DNA from: Tholera decimalis
Taxonomy: Eukaryota > Arthropoda > Insecta > Lepidoptera > Noctuidae
Length of the DNA stretch: 64,000 nucleotides
Direction of reading: 5' to 3'
Assembly (NCBI GenBank): GCA_943138885.2
Contig: OW964555.2
Span: forward strand, 40,362,459 to 40,426,458
The notes below the pieces were generated by a model. That model searched no databases, had not been told where the DNA came from, and saw only the letters and a program-made list of their open reading frames with translations. The position numbers and the translations under genes are program-made. Positions 52,975 through 63,730 of the stretch are shown here, in pieces (the first letter of the stretch is position 1; each line of letters opens with the position of its first letter).

Positions 52975-53515
52975 ATTATTCCGTAGTAACTACGCAAAAT
53001 AACTTTGTTTTTCATAGTGTTTGTCGGACATATAAAGTTATATTTGCAGTTTTAGAAAATGTGCTATATTTCAAAAACTAATTACCCGATCTCGTTTAAA
53101 CCAATTTTTGTTGAAAGATTTTATTAAGATTTCAATCCATTATTATAGAAGTTAGAGGGGTGAACACATTTTACCAGTTTGGAAGCGTATATCTTTTAAA
53201 AGATTGACTTTAAAAAGAAGTGGTTTTAAGAACCTCAATATAATTTTTAAAGACCTGTCTATAGATACCACACACGTATAGGTTTGATAAAATATTTTTA
53301 GATTCAGTTTCATGTATGGGAAGCCCCTTAATTTTATTTTTTTTTTTAAATCGGAGGGCGTTTAACAGAATACTTCTACCTGCCAAGTTTCCTAATCATT
53401 TCGGAATAAAATGGCTGTGACATACAGACAGACAGTCAGACAGACAGATAGATATGACGAAACTACAAGGGTTCCGCTTTTTGCCATTCGGCTACGGAAC
53501 CCTAAAAAGGGGTAC
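52975..53515 (+). repeat. Dispersed repeat A, near full length
   Basis: From 'ttccgtagtaactacgc' through 'taattacccgatctcgtttaaaccaattttt' to 'gccattcggctacggaaccct'. Confidence 0.85.
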
Positions 53516-53986
53516 AAAGTGTTCTTCTTTGTACATGCAAGTTCTCTTCTATTTCAAAAGTGTTAATAACATGTCTTATTAATATTATTTAAAATACCTG
53601 GAAGAAAACCGCCTCATCTAGTTTCAATTTCCGTAATGAAAATGTCGTCCAAATGTGTTTTTTTTTAATGTAAATAATATTTCCAGTGTATTCCTTTCTG
53701 TTCCTAAAAACACAGTCAGTCTACATTCAACATTGTAGACACGGATAAAGGCGATATATAAAATAACGACTTTCGACACAAAATTACGACAAAATACACG
53801 GAAGCAATCATAACTCGACGAACTAAAGCAATATTCTCATTTTGCGGAGGACTCGTGAAGGTGGGACAATAACCTCGTGTGAGACAAATAAATAGGAAAT
53901 TCTGTAAATGTCAATATTTAAAACTACTTCAATGAAAGCGGTTAATACTTCTAGATCCAAAGTGAAATATACAATATAAAATAATA
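53516..53986. other. Unassigned sequence
   Basis: Nothing recognised. Confidence 0.4.
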
Positions 53987-54300
53987 GGGTAGTTTCCTAA
54001 AATATTGTATTTAGTCCGTCACGTACCTAGTTTAACAAAAAACATTGGACACGTATTTCTTTTTTCACGTAATTCAAAAATTAAGACGATACAGTGAGTT
54101 GAAATTTCGCGTGACGTCACACCTCGGTATAATTCTTAGCAAAGTGTGACGTCAGCAGCCCCCACTCCTGTACTTTGAAGCTTTCCATCTTTGTGAATTT
54201 TTCTTGACTTGAAGAAGCAAAAAATACATGACCATTATTTTTCGAAAATCTACCTAATGGACTAAATAAAATAATTATTTTGTAAAACAGGAAACTATCC
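53987..54300. mobile_element. Tc1/mariner-type MITE with two CRE-like sites
   Basis: GGGTAGTTTCCT and inverted GGATAGTTTCCT bound 314 bp, with TA on both sides (53985-53986, 54301-54302). 'Tatttagtcc' is also inverted near both ends. TGACGTCA occurs twice (about 54112 and 54149), the CREB/ATF core; any activity is inferred. Confidence 0.75.
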
Positions 54301-54339
54301 TATTCAGCCTATTATGTTCCCACCTAGTGCGGGTTGAAT

Positions 54340-54525
54340 GTCACATGTCTTCGGTTTTTTGGTCCTGCGGCCGCAGCAATGCTCTAACGAGATACCGCAG
54401 TCCCAGACAACAAAGGCCACTGAAGGTACAGGGAGGGTTTTTAGTCAGTAGAAGCCTGGCAATCCCTTCCACTCCCTCTAAAGGGGGACGAGTCATTTCA
54501 TGATTTATCATCGGAAAAAAAATTT
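54340..54525 (+). repeat. R1-type LINE 3' UTR fragment
   Basis: 'Caatgctctaacgagataccgcagtccc...gggtttttagtcagtagaagcctggc' with an A-run near 54513. Confidence 0.75.
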
Positions 54526-54532
54526 GCCAAGT

Positions 54533-55290
54533 GCGAGTCATACTCGCCCATGAAGGGTTCCGTAGTAACTATAATAATATAATATGTATATTTATTTGAC
54601 GAAAAAAACCTTACAAATTTCTTAAAACTAGCTTATTTACATTTTTTACAATTACGCCAAATAACTTTGTTTTTATAGTGATAAAACATAATTACAAAGT
54701 TATATTTGCGGTTTCAGAAAATATGCTGTATCTCAAAAACTGCTAACCCAATCTCGTTCAAACCAATTTTGGTTGAAAGTTTACATTAAGATCTACAAAT
54801 ATATATTTTTTGTTAGATTTTTCACTCCATTATTATAGAAGTTAGAGGGGGGGCACACATTTTACCGTTTTGAAAGCTTATATCTTTTAAACGATTGACT
54901 TTATGAAAAATTAGTTCTAGAAACCCCTATTTTATTTTTAAAGACCTGTCTATAGATACTACACACGCATAGGTTTCATGAAAAAAAAAAAATTTAGTTT
55001 TAGTTCCATGCCCCATACATGGAACTAAAACTGAAAATATTTTTTTTCATGAAACCTAAGCCCCCTTTATTTTAAATATATTTTAAATTTTTCTTAAAAT
55101 CGGAAAGCGGTTCGCAGAATACATCTACCTACGAAGTTTCACATGTATAGTCCTAATAGTTTCAGAATAAAATGGCTGTGACATACGGATGGATGGACGA
55201 ACAGACAGACAGACAGACAGACAGATGGACAGACATGACGAAACTATAAGGGTTCCTTTTTTTCCATTCGGCTACGGAACCCTAACAAGG
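54533..55290 (+). repeat. Dispersed repeat A, full-length plus copy
   Basis: It runs from 'gccaagtgcgagtcatactcgcccatgaagggttccgtag' to 'ttcggctacggaaccct'. A local inverted duplication (54971-55057) and a (GACA)n tract (55200-55230) lie inside. Confidence 0.88.
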
Positions 55291-55689
55291 TAATGCCGGT
55301 TCCCTCGCAATGTTTTTTCACTGTTTTGAGAGCAGTGGTGATTATTTATTTATTTAAGTTGTATGGAGGACTAACAGCTATTAAATACAGAAAATATATA
55401 TTATAGTAGACAGTGAGCCAATTAAAAGTCCTCACGTTTAGAGGCAGGAAAATCTTAAATTGAACACTTAAATGGTGTATAATCTTAATATAACCATATC
55501 ATAAATACAATATTCTAAATAACTAAATAGATAGCAGATATAAATAACACATACAACACAGTAACTACAGATATTAATTATTTTTGAAAAAATCGAGACT
55601 TAGGTGTCTTCTGGCTGCAATCACACTTGTTATAAACGGGTCAGAATCGTGCTGCTTACGCCGGTTATTAATTACACCGGTTATAAATT
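55291..55689. other. Unassigned AT-rich sequence
   Basis: Nothing recognised. Confidence 0.4.
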
Positions 55690-55775
55690 ACGTGAAATAA
55701 TGTGTCTGACAGGGTTCAAACTTACGACCTGCGACTTGCAAATCAGGCTCGTTGTTACTTTTGGGCCACCTACTG
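55690..55775 (-). repeat. tRNA-like SINE fragment
   Basis: The minus strand shows a tRNA-like arm and GCAGGTCGTAAGTTTGAACC (B-box-like). Confidence 0.5.
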
Positions 55776-57169
55776 AAATATAAATGTGTAGGTACTAATA
55801 GATACTATGGTTTTCCTGTTCTCTTCTCCATCCAGTCTTTGCATTTCTCTCCAGCCCACGCGAAATTAATGCTAAATACTAAAATAGATGTAAACTAGAC
55901 TAACCCAGAGTAACTATTGGCCCATGAACAATTGAACATAGACGAAGACCTGTTAGAGTCTGTTCAATTGAGCCAGTCAGCACCGAAGCAGTTAGACGAC
56001 AGTACAGATACCTAACCCCTATTTTGTATAACCAAGTCAATAAAATATGTGAAATTTATTCACTCAATCTAAAAATTGTCGAGTCACCGTTGACAAATTG
56101 CTGCATGGTTGGTTTAACCTATGAAGAGCTTAAAAACCTTGTTAAAACATAACATTCAACTTCCTAAATCACAACGCATACTTAAATACACACTCACACG
56201 CTAACACCTACAAAAATCACAACACCAGTATTAAGCACTCACACGTACAATACATCACACACATGTAGAACTCATACCACATACACAAACACACACACAT
56301 GTACGCGCGCCCACAATTGGTAACTTGCATACATGTTAATTACGTATTTTGGTTTTATATTCTTCTTCTATCTTCTTTGGGCGTAAATTCCTTGTTTGGG
56401 CGTTAATGGCTGCAACACAGTCTACAACTAATGCAGTTATTATCGTACTCTAGTTTATTGTATTTGTGTTTTTAGTTCCAATATTTTTTTTATTTATTTG
56501 TTTATATAAAGCCGGGCTGGGTGGCTAGTGTATTTATGTTTCAAAAATACTCTTCATAATATTTACCTAAGCGAAAAACTCGAGGTACCGCAAATTTAAC
56601 CTCCAATATACAATTTATACATAAAACTAGGGCAGTAAAACTTACGTCACGTAGGTACTTATAAAGACGTACACACATAGTAAACAACACAACTAGGAAA
56701 CTAGGACGGAATGCTGGTTAAATAGTGAGGTAGGTCATGGCGCATGAAGTCGTTCAAATGCGAGCAAACAAGGGTGTAAACATGGCTGAAACATCTCGTG
56801 TGACAGATTGGAAAGATTATATAGAGGAGAGCTTGGCTAACAAATACAATTCTAGCTTTTTCCTTCGGAAAATATTATGTTTCATTTTTATTTATTTATG
56901 TATGGCACTTCAACAACGTATGCATTACAACACAGACAGATAGACACAAGTACATACTGCATATACAGAATAATACACAATACTCTCTATTTACTTGTAA
57001 TTCTGTGTACTTCATAATTATTGGCGTAACTTTTGTAAACTCCTGCACGGAATCCACTAACTTCTGTATTAATGAGAATAGCGTTCATGGCCTTTTGGAA
57101 TGAAAGATAGTAAAGTAGAAACAATGAAAAGCACTCAAATAGAACGTACTCAGTCACAATTTCATACAA
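55776..57169. other. Unassigned sequence, (AC)-rich tract
   Basis: An AC-rich low-complexity tract lies at about 56190-56320. A 68-residue open frame at 56737-56943 starts with a plausible ATG and an acidic/basic mix but has no recognised domain. Confidence 0.35.
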
Positions 57170-57177
57170 ATTATTTC

Positions 57178-57936
57178 GAGTTATTCCGTTCGGATCCCCG
57201 CGATCTGATCTGATGATGCTTGTATTTTTTCGTTTTTTTTTTTCTGTCTGATCCCCTACAAACTTTGACATTCCGGTCTGATCCGCTTAATCTTTTTGAA
57301 TGCTAAGTACAGTCAAGATAAAAATAGTTCATGTAGAAACTATTATTTTTTATTTGTTTAAAACCATCACGGGTAATTAGCCACTTGGTCTTTTAATATT
57401 TGACCATCTTAATTCAATAACAAAATTTTAACCTAAAATTACTAAAAAATATAATATACCATAATTCATATAAACTAAATAGAAAAAATGAAGATACCTA
57501 TCTAAAACCAATTATTAAAATAATATCACTAGAAAATGAATATCTATCACTCCAGACACAAGCATATTTAGCTTAGCCGGAGGGGTTAACAAGATTGCTA
57601 GTAATATGAATTGCTCTTTTCTTATTTTTTTTAACTTCACTTTTTATTTTTTTACTACGTGGTAAGTGGAAAATTAAGAGTGTTTGTTTCTCAATACTAC
57701 ACGTATGCTACACGTTTTCATTACTATAAGAATGATAACCAAATGGTATTTTAATAATCTTGTAAGTATATTTTTGGTAACGCTCCGAAAACTCTCTCAG
57801 GGTATCCGAACGGAATAAAATATTTAACTTTAATTGTGATACCATTGTGATGGTGGATCAGACCGGAATATAAAATAATTAAAAAATTAAGCCGATCCCC
57901 AGAGGATCAGATCAGGGTATCAGACCGGAATAACTC
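57178..57936. mobile_element. TIR element with perfect 8-bp TSD, unclassified
   Basis: GAGTTATTCCG and its inverted form (about 35 bp of related sequence to GATCTGATC) bound 759 bp. ATTATTTC occurs exactly at 57170-57177 and 57937-57944. Motif GATCAGACCGGAAT or its complement repeats near both ends (57272, 57858, 57915). It contains a SINE tail (57546-57606). The 8-bp TSD suggests hAT- or P-like, but the TIR start is atypical. Confidence 0.8.
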
Positions 57937-57944
57937 ATTATTTC

Positions 57945-58675
57945 ACAGAAACAATACTGTTCCCCAAAAGAAAATCAACACCAGTAAAACAAACGGCCAA
58001 AAATAGGTTATATCCGACAGTAATTTCCCCAATGTACGACCTGGAATGGAATAAAAGCAATATAAAATAACAACACGACAAGTAGGACAGTCGGGTATAC
58101 CAGCCGTATCGTCGAGGTCGGACGGTAACAAGCTCGGAGACAGTTACCGTTTGTCATACAAAGTAGCCAAGTATTGGATAACTATTTATATTTAGAAGTT
58201 GGAATGTTAAAGGTCAATTGAAACTTTTCATTAAAGGTTTCTGTAACAAATTTAAAATAATAAAAAAAAAATATTTTCAGGCATCTGTGAACTGAACTAC
58301 CCAACACATATTTTAATTTAAAAAAAATATAACATTTATTTCACCATAAAAATACATCAGCATGTAATACAAAAACTTAAAGGCTAGTATTTAGTACACA
58401 GCAAATGAGCATCTGTAGCCGAACTAGGACATATCCTGTATCTCGGCATACAGCGCCACACCCCTAGTAAACACGGTAATTATAAAATAGCCAAAGTAAC
58501 TGAAACATTAGTTAACAATACTAATATTATAAAAATAAATTTAATGCAATATCTGTGCGTCTGTGTGTACATTTTGTGTGAGAGTATTATGTTTATTTTA
58601 ATAATAAAAATTGATTTTGTAAATACATCATCCGTTTAGCATATTACCCACTATGTTTAGGTACTTATGTGCTCT
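57945..58675. other. Unassigned AT-rich sequence
   Basis: Nothing recognised. Confidence 0.4.
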
Positions 58676-58800
58676 CGCAGCCCCCGGCGCATGTGTTCGA
58701 GGGAACACGGGGTGGTTTTAGTCAGTACGAGTCTGACAGACCCCTTCGCCCGCCCCAGGGCGGAGGACATCCATGAGGATTTCCACCTCGGAACAAAAAC
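58676..58800 (+). repeat. R1-type LINE 3' UTR fragment
   Basis: 'Gagggaacacggggtggttttagtcagtacgagtctgacagacccc' with a GC-rich stem and A-rich end. Confidence 0.75.
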
Positions 58801-58949
58801 AAAGGTGTCCAGTCTAACCGGAGGCTGAGTACTAGTGTATTATATGGAGTGCCTATCTGATGTCCACTGAGTACCCAATAGCTGGGGAACGCGTTACCCC
58901 TTGGCCAGACCAGTTCAGATTTTCCGGATTCTGACAGCCATTAACGACT

Positions 58950-59090
58950 GTCAAAGATGACAGCCTTCACAGAACGTGCTTTCCGAGGCACGGGAATATC
59001 ACACTGACAACTTCCAAACTCAATAGCAAGTTTAGCCCGACGAGGGAATCGACCCCGGAAGACCTCATGCTCAACAATCGCGCTTGCTTA
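58950..59090 (-). repeat. tRNA-like SINE fragment
   Basis: On the minus strand, 'gcgcgattgttgagcatgaggtcttccggggtcgattccctcgtcgggc' gives a tRNA-like head with B box; 'cacgtt.. gtgctttccgaggcacggg' text follows. Confidence 0.6.
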
Positions 59091-59888
59091 GGGCTGCCAT
59101 CCATCCGGGTTTTCCCAGATTTGTCCTAGTTCGGAGAGCGTCCGGGGGCGTCCAGGGGGATTTCCCCAATAAGCGTCCAGGTAAAACCCGTACACACATT
59201 AGTCTTACATGTACCAAAAAGCACAATCTCTATTATTATTTTCCTATGGTATTTCACCTCATTGTTTATGTTACGTTGATTAAATGAAAAGGAAGAGACT
59301 GTTATTAAAAAAGTTCTAAAGCTCTACAATGTTATCACTTTATCAGTAAATAAAAACCATAATTAAACATCGTTGTTTTAGTTTTAAGTTCAAAAATGTA
59401 TTTTTCTACTGTGTCCGGCGAAAAACTGTGATTTTACCCAAATGTCCGTGGTTTATAAGTCTTTGTCGGGGGCCGTCAAAGGAGATGTTTCATTTTTATA
59501 TGGGGCTCCGGCCATAACATGTACATTTCAGCAAAGCTGGGAAACTTACCCCTGAATAGAATAAAGTAACATTTTTTTCATAATATCAAATGGTTTTTAT
59601 GTACAAAATTAAAATTAAAAATGTTTGACGTTTGTCCTAAGAGTTATGACAGCCATGACAGGTTATAGAAACGACGATTACTTAACCTTGTTTTGTTTTT
59701 GTTCATCAGAACTAACCCACAGATCACTATTACCCTAGCGGGGACCTGACTGACAAGTGACTGATAGAGTTTCAAGACAACAATAGTGGTTATTTTGAAT
59801 TCGTTAAGAAACACATGTCAAAAATGGACACTAAAGATTTTTGTAACAATGAAATCATCACACTTAATTATGTTTACTCAAAAATATG
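59091..59888. other. Unassigned sequence with dispersed-repeat text
   Basis: 'Agggctgccatccatccgggttttcccagatttgtcc' (59090) is familiar lepidopteran repeat text; the open frame at 59084-59287 derives from it. Confidence 0.4.
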
Positions 59889-59890
59889 TA

Positions 59891-61735
59891 CGGTCGGCCA
59901 AGAAAGTGGTGTACCAGTTTTGATTTAGTTTCCCGGTCATCGAAAATTACAACAAGGTTCGTTATGAAAAGATATTACTGAAAGAGACAACATTATCATG
60001 ACGTAAACCTATGTATTTAGTATTCATACGTCATATGTCACATATAAGTACATGACATTTTAACCTTTAGTATAAATGAAAAGGACATTAGTTTCTACAA
60101 AGCAATTGAAATGTTTCCAAACAAAAGTAATAAAAACTATTTAGACAACCGAATTCCATTTGAAAAAGAAAACTGACAATTGACATTTTGTCAAATATAT
60201 GCAAAAAATCGATATATTTTCCGTGTTATTTTTCAATCAACTGCATATAAAATCATCTCAATGCCTGCCAACTTGACCATTGCCGAAAGAGCACAAATAA
60301 TTGCCCAATTTAATGAGGGAAGCAGTATCAGTGCGATATCCCGGAATTTGAATATATCGAGGCGTTCTGTCCGCTTTTGGATTCGTCGTGAAGGAGAGGA
60401 GGGAAGTTTGTTGGATCACAGAAGAAGTGGTCGCCGGCCTGCACTCTCCAATAACGATAGAGAATTCATGAGACGGGAATATGAAATCAATGGTTTTAAG
60501 CCCACAAAACATTTTGCGGAGATGTTCGATGTGAGTGCCCAAACAATAAGGAATCATCTACATTACATGGGGTTGCACCACAGGCATTACGCCAAGAAAA
60601 TATATTTGACGGATGCTCACAGACTTGCTCGTCTGAACTTCGCCAGAGAGCACTTAGAGTTTGATTGGTCTAATACAGTGTTTTGTGATGAAAAAACGTT
60701 TAAATCCAGTCAGCATGGACGTCTTCACCTTTGGCGATATAATTCAACACGGTATAAAGATGATCATGTAATCCCAAATAGAGAATCAGGTCGAATTTCC
60801 GTAAATATTTGGGGCTGGATGAGTACGGATGGTGTAGGAGAATTGTGTTCTCTACCTCCTCGAGCGACGGCTGTAAATTATATCGACGTGCTTCAGAATG
60901 CAATGCTACCGACAGTCCGTAATGTTTACCCGGAGAACGAAGTGCCACAATTTGATTTTGTTCAAGATAATTGTTCAATTCATAATGCGAGGATCGTAAG
61001 AGCCTGGTTTCGTTCACACACTGACGTAAGGGTAATTCAGTGGCCCTCAAGATCGCCGGACCTCAACCCGATAGAAAATCTTTGGGGCCTTATGGTCCAA
61101 CGATGGTCGCATCAAAATGAAAGAACCAAACAAGCTCTTATTAGTCACTGTAATTATATCTGGGAGGAAATGCGGGGAACCGATATTTGCTCACGGCTTG
61201 TTGGTTCAATGAGGTCTCGTCTTTTAGAGGTTATAGAGGCCAACGGCGGTTACACCCGTTTCTAATTTTTAAAAATTTTCAATATCTTCTAAATATTACT
61301 ATATATGCTATGTTTTTGTTTGTTATAAGTATTTTAAAATTGATTGTAGAAATTTAATAAAAGGATAAATCTATTTTTAGCTTGTTTTTTATTGATATTG
61401 TAATTACAAGTTAACAGAAATTGTAGGTTTGTGGACTCGCCTTGTGCCTTTACAATTTTATGTAACTTGTTGATTACAATTCTGAATTTGTAGATACAAT
61501 TTTGTCATCAAAATCTACAGCCCCCCGCCGTTGATTTTACGATGTCATTGGTTCCATCAAGTTCAAACTAAGAACAGCTGTCACGTTACAAACAGTAATA
61601 GTCGTTATCAATAATCAGATAAAGACAGCAATAGAAGTTGTCAGATCGATCTGCAAGCGAAACTAATCTTTATCACCTATGAATCTGCAAGCGATATTCA
61701 ACCTTAGGGTGGTACACCACTTTCTTGGCCGACTG
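59891..61735 (+). mobile_element. Tc1/mariner transposon B, apparently intact
   Basis: 26-bp TIRs (CGGTCGGCCAAGAAAGTGGT and inverted, starting CAGTCGGCC) have one mismatch. TA flanks both ends (59889-59890 and 61736-61737). The 1.85-kb element has one full transposase and non-coding arms. Confidence 0.93.
60261..61265 (+). CDS. Tc1/mariner transposase B, intact DD35E
   Basis: This is a cut-and-paste transposase, presumably nuclear. The start is the ATG at 60261 (MPANLTIAERAQIIAQF); the upstream extension from 60180 lacks an ATG. About residues 5-50 form an HTH (SISAISRNLNISRRSVRFWIRREG), followed by a GRRPALS linker and a second HTH (TKHFAEMFDVSAQTIRNHL). The catalytic residues are all present: FCDEKTF (Asp 1), FVQDNCSIHNA (Asp 2), SPDLNPIENLWG (Glu) with 35 residues between the last two. 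Length is 334 aa, normal for the family, with no stops or frameshifts. The natural end is at 61265 (N-G-G-Y-T-R-F). The intact frame, near-perfect TIRs and TSDs suggest a recent insertion. Confidence 0.93.
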   Translation: MPANLTIAERAQIIAQFNEGSSISAISRNLNISRRSVRFWIRREGEEGSLLDHRRSGRRPALSNNDREFMRREYEINGFKPTKHFAEMFDVSAQTIRNHLHYMGLHHRHYAKKIYLTDAHRLARLNFAREHLEFDWSNTVFCDEKTFKSSQHGRLHLWRYNSTRYKDDHVIPNRESGRISVNIWGWMSTDGVGELCSLPPRATAVNYIDVLQNAMLPTVRNVYPENEVPQFDFVQDNCSIHNARIVRAWFRSHTDVRVIQWPSRSPDLNPIENLWGLMVQRWSHQNERTKQALISHCNYIWEEMRGTDICSRLVGSMRSRLLEVIEANGGYTRF

Positions 61736-61737
61736 TA

Positions 61738-62216
61738 CAAGAGAATAATAGGAATTTATTTTTAACACTACAAGAATACACACATTTTTTAATTATCTTC
61801 TACGTAACATTGATTTGATGAGACATGATTTCAGAACGAATGAAGTATGCAAGCAAACGAGACGCCATGTTGAATAAAGCATGGCAATAATTGAAAAACA
61901 ATTATTTTTTGTACACAACAAATCAGGCTCAAATTCACCAGAGAATATTTTTCCGTTTTGTAGTATTTTTTCCTCTTTTTCGATAAACGTACATCTGATG
62001 GCCGAAAATGAAACATCTCCTTTGATGATGGCAACCCTACGCTTGCTACTACTACACCAACGAGTCAATATAAATACTTAAAAACTTAAACCTATGTCAG
62101 TAAACCTTCAGATTCGCACTAAGTCAAAGAGCACTCGTGTAGCGCTAGACCGTGGAAGCCACTTAGCCACGGCGCACCACTTAGTAGGACAAATTACTTA
62201 CACAAGACGGTTAACA
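61738..62216. other. Unassigned sequence
   Basis: Short overlapping frames around 61793-62081 have no recognised domain. Confidence 0.4.
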
Positions 62217-62295
62217 ACCGGGGTTGCGAGAATGTTCTAAAGAGAAACCGCTGCCCCCGAACGTAATGGCAATTGAAAAACAGGCAGGGTACAAA
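62217..62295 (+). repeat. R1-type LINE 3' UTR fragment
   Basis: 'Ccggggttgcgagaatgttctaaagagaaaccgc' followed by 'ggcagggtac' matches the 3' UTR of the R1-type family in plus orientation. Confidence 0.6.
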
Positions 62296-62396
62296 ATATA
62301 TCTGCCATATAATAATGAGCTACTGCCCGTGGTTTTGGTCGCGTGAAAAGGTTTAATTTCAGCGAAATTAAAAGTAGAATATCAAGTACTAGGTTC

Positions 62397-62640
62397 CGCC
62401 CGCGACTTCGTCCGCGTGGAAAAAAAATCCCCCGATTTTGAAACATTCTTCATTAGTGCTCCGCTCCTATTGGTCTTAGCGTGATGATATATAGCCTATA
62501 GCCTTCCTCGATAAATGGGCTATCTAACACTGAAAGAATTTTTCAAATCAGAACCGTAGTTCCTGAGATTAGCGCGTTCAAGCAAACAAACAAACAAACA
62601 AACAAACAAACTCTTTAGCTTTATAATATTAGTATAGATA
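62397..62640 (-). repeat. Helitron-like repeat F copy
   Basis: 'Ccgcccgcgacttcgtccgcgtgg...gtgatgatatatagcctatagcc...agctttataatattagtatagat' is the inverted F family, including a (CAAA)n tract at 62584-62615. Confidence 0.7.
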
Positions 62641-62974
62641 TGTTACTTGCTGACAGTGTAGCTTTATATTTATTTTAATGAAATCGGACCATTTGTTTTT
62701 GAATTTATCCATTACAACAAACAAAAAAATAAAACTTTCCTCTTTATACTATTAAGTAGCTGATACGGGGTTTGTACCGCTACATTACTTTTTAATGTTT
62801 CACCTTTTAATCTTTCGCTGGTTTTCCACAAATATTTTAAAACAAAATTACCCAAATCAGCCCAGCCGTTCTCGAGATTTAGACTAACGAACAGCAATTG
62901 TTTCATAATTTTAAATATATAAATTAAAAAGTAAAATAGTTTTTATTTTGGAAACATGGACAGTTGACTACATT
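62641..62974. other. Unassigned AT-rich sequence
   Basis: Nothing recognised. Confidence 0.4.
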
Positions 62975-63150
62975 ACAAAGAAAACGAAGTTGAAGGCCAC
63001 GCGGCAGATCACTCATGCGATGGACTGATCAAATCAAGTCTACTGTAAGCAGCCCCTTGCATGAGTGTACCAAAATGACCGCTAGCAGGCAAAAGTGGCG
63101 TAAAATTGTGAAGATGATCAGAACGGCCCAGAAAACTGGAACATGAAATG
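62975..63150 (+). pseudogene. LINE ORF2 C-terminal tail fragment
   Basis: The text around 62997-63140 translates in pieces to R-S-L-M-R-W-T-D-Q-I-K-S-T-V then M-T-A-S-R-Q-K-W-R-K-I-V. The 'RW.DqIk......a..R..WR.iv' signature ends many insect LINE ORF2 proteins. Confidence 0.6.
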
Positions 63151-63339
63151 GTAACCACGACCGCTCTGGCAAGAGTGTACCGACTGAGAAGAATCAGACC
63201 TAAGTTGCCTTCACAAATTTACGAGTTATAGTCGACCAATTGTATTCTACACGCTTTCGGATAAATTCAATTGAAAATTATTTAACTAAAATTCTTATTT
63301 GTGTAAAACAGAGTAGTTTGTGCTTCTTAGAACATGGTA

Positions 63340-63440
63340 CGGAACTCTCGGTCAGCTGATCCGACTCGCACTTGGCGTTGCAATAAACAACGAAGCCCTA
63401 CACTGCGCGTGGCCCGACACGTACTTGACCGGTTTTTTGT
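63340..63440 (+). repeat. Repeat A-like terminal fragment
   Basis: 'Tggtacggaactctcggtcagctgatccgactcgcacttgg...cttgaccggttttttg' resembles the 'cgagtccgactcgcacttggcc' end of family A. Confidence 0.5.
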
Positions 63441-63504
63441 CTTATTCTATTTATATTATTTTCTCAATTTCTGTAATGTTGTTTACTGTTTTCTCCTCAT
63501 TATA

Positions 63505-63730
63505 AATTACTAGCTTTAGCCCGCGTCTTCGTTCGCGTAGGAGGGTTTTCCCGCGTAAAATCCCGATCCCGTGGGAATTGCGGGATAAAAAGTAGCCGAT
63601 ATGTTATTCCAGGATGTAAACTATCTACTTGCTAAATTTCATTCAGATCCGTTCAGTAGTTTTTGCGTGAAAGAGTAACAAACATCCATCCATCCTCACA
63701 AACTTTCGCATTTATAATATTAGTATAGTA
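63505..63730 (-). repeat. Helitron-like repeat F, full copy
   Basis: 'Actagctttagcccgcgtcttcgttcgcgtagg...cgatcccgtgggaattgcggg...ttcgcatttataatattagtatag' is a complete inverted F copy with CTAGT-type end. Confidence 0.75.

Noticed and set aside
56737..56943. 68-residue open frame with a good ATG
   Set aside because: No domain, no splice donor that makes sense and a hydrophobic, AT-rich end; no support beyond being open.
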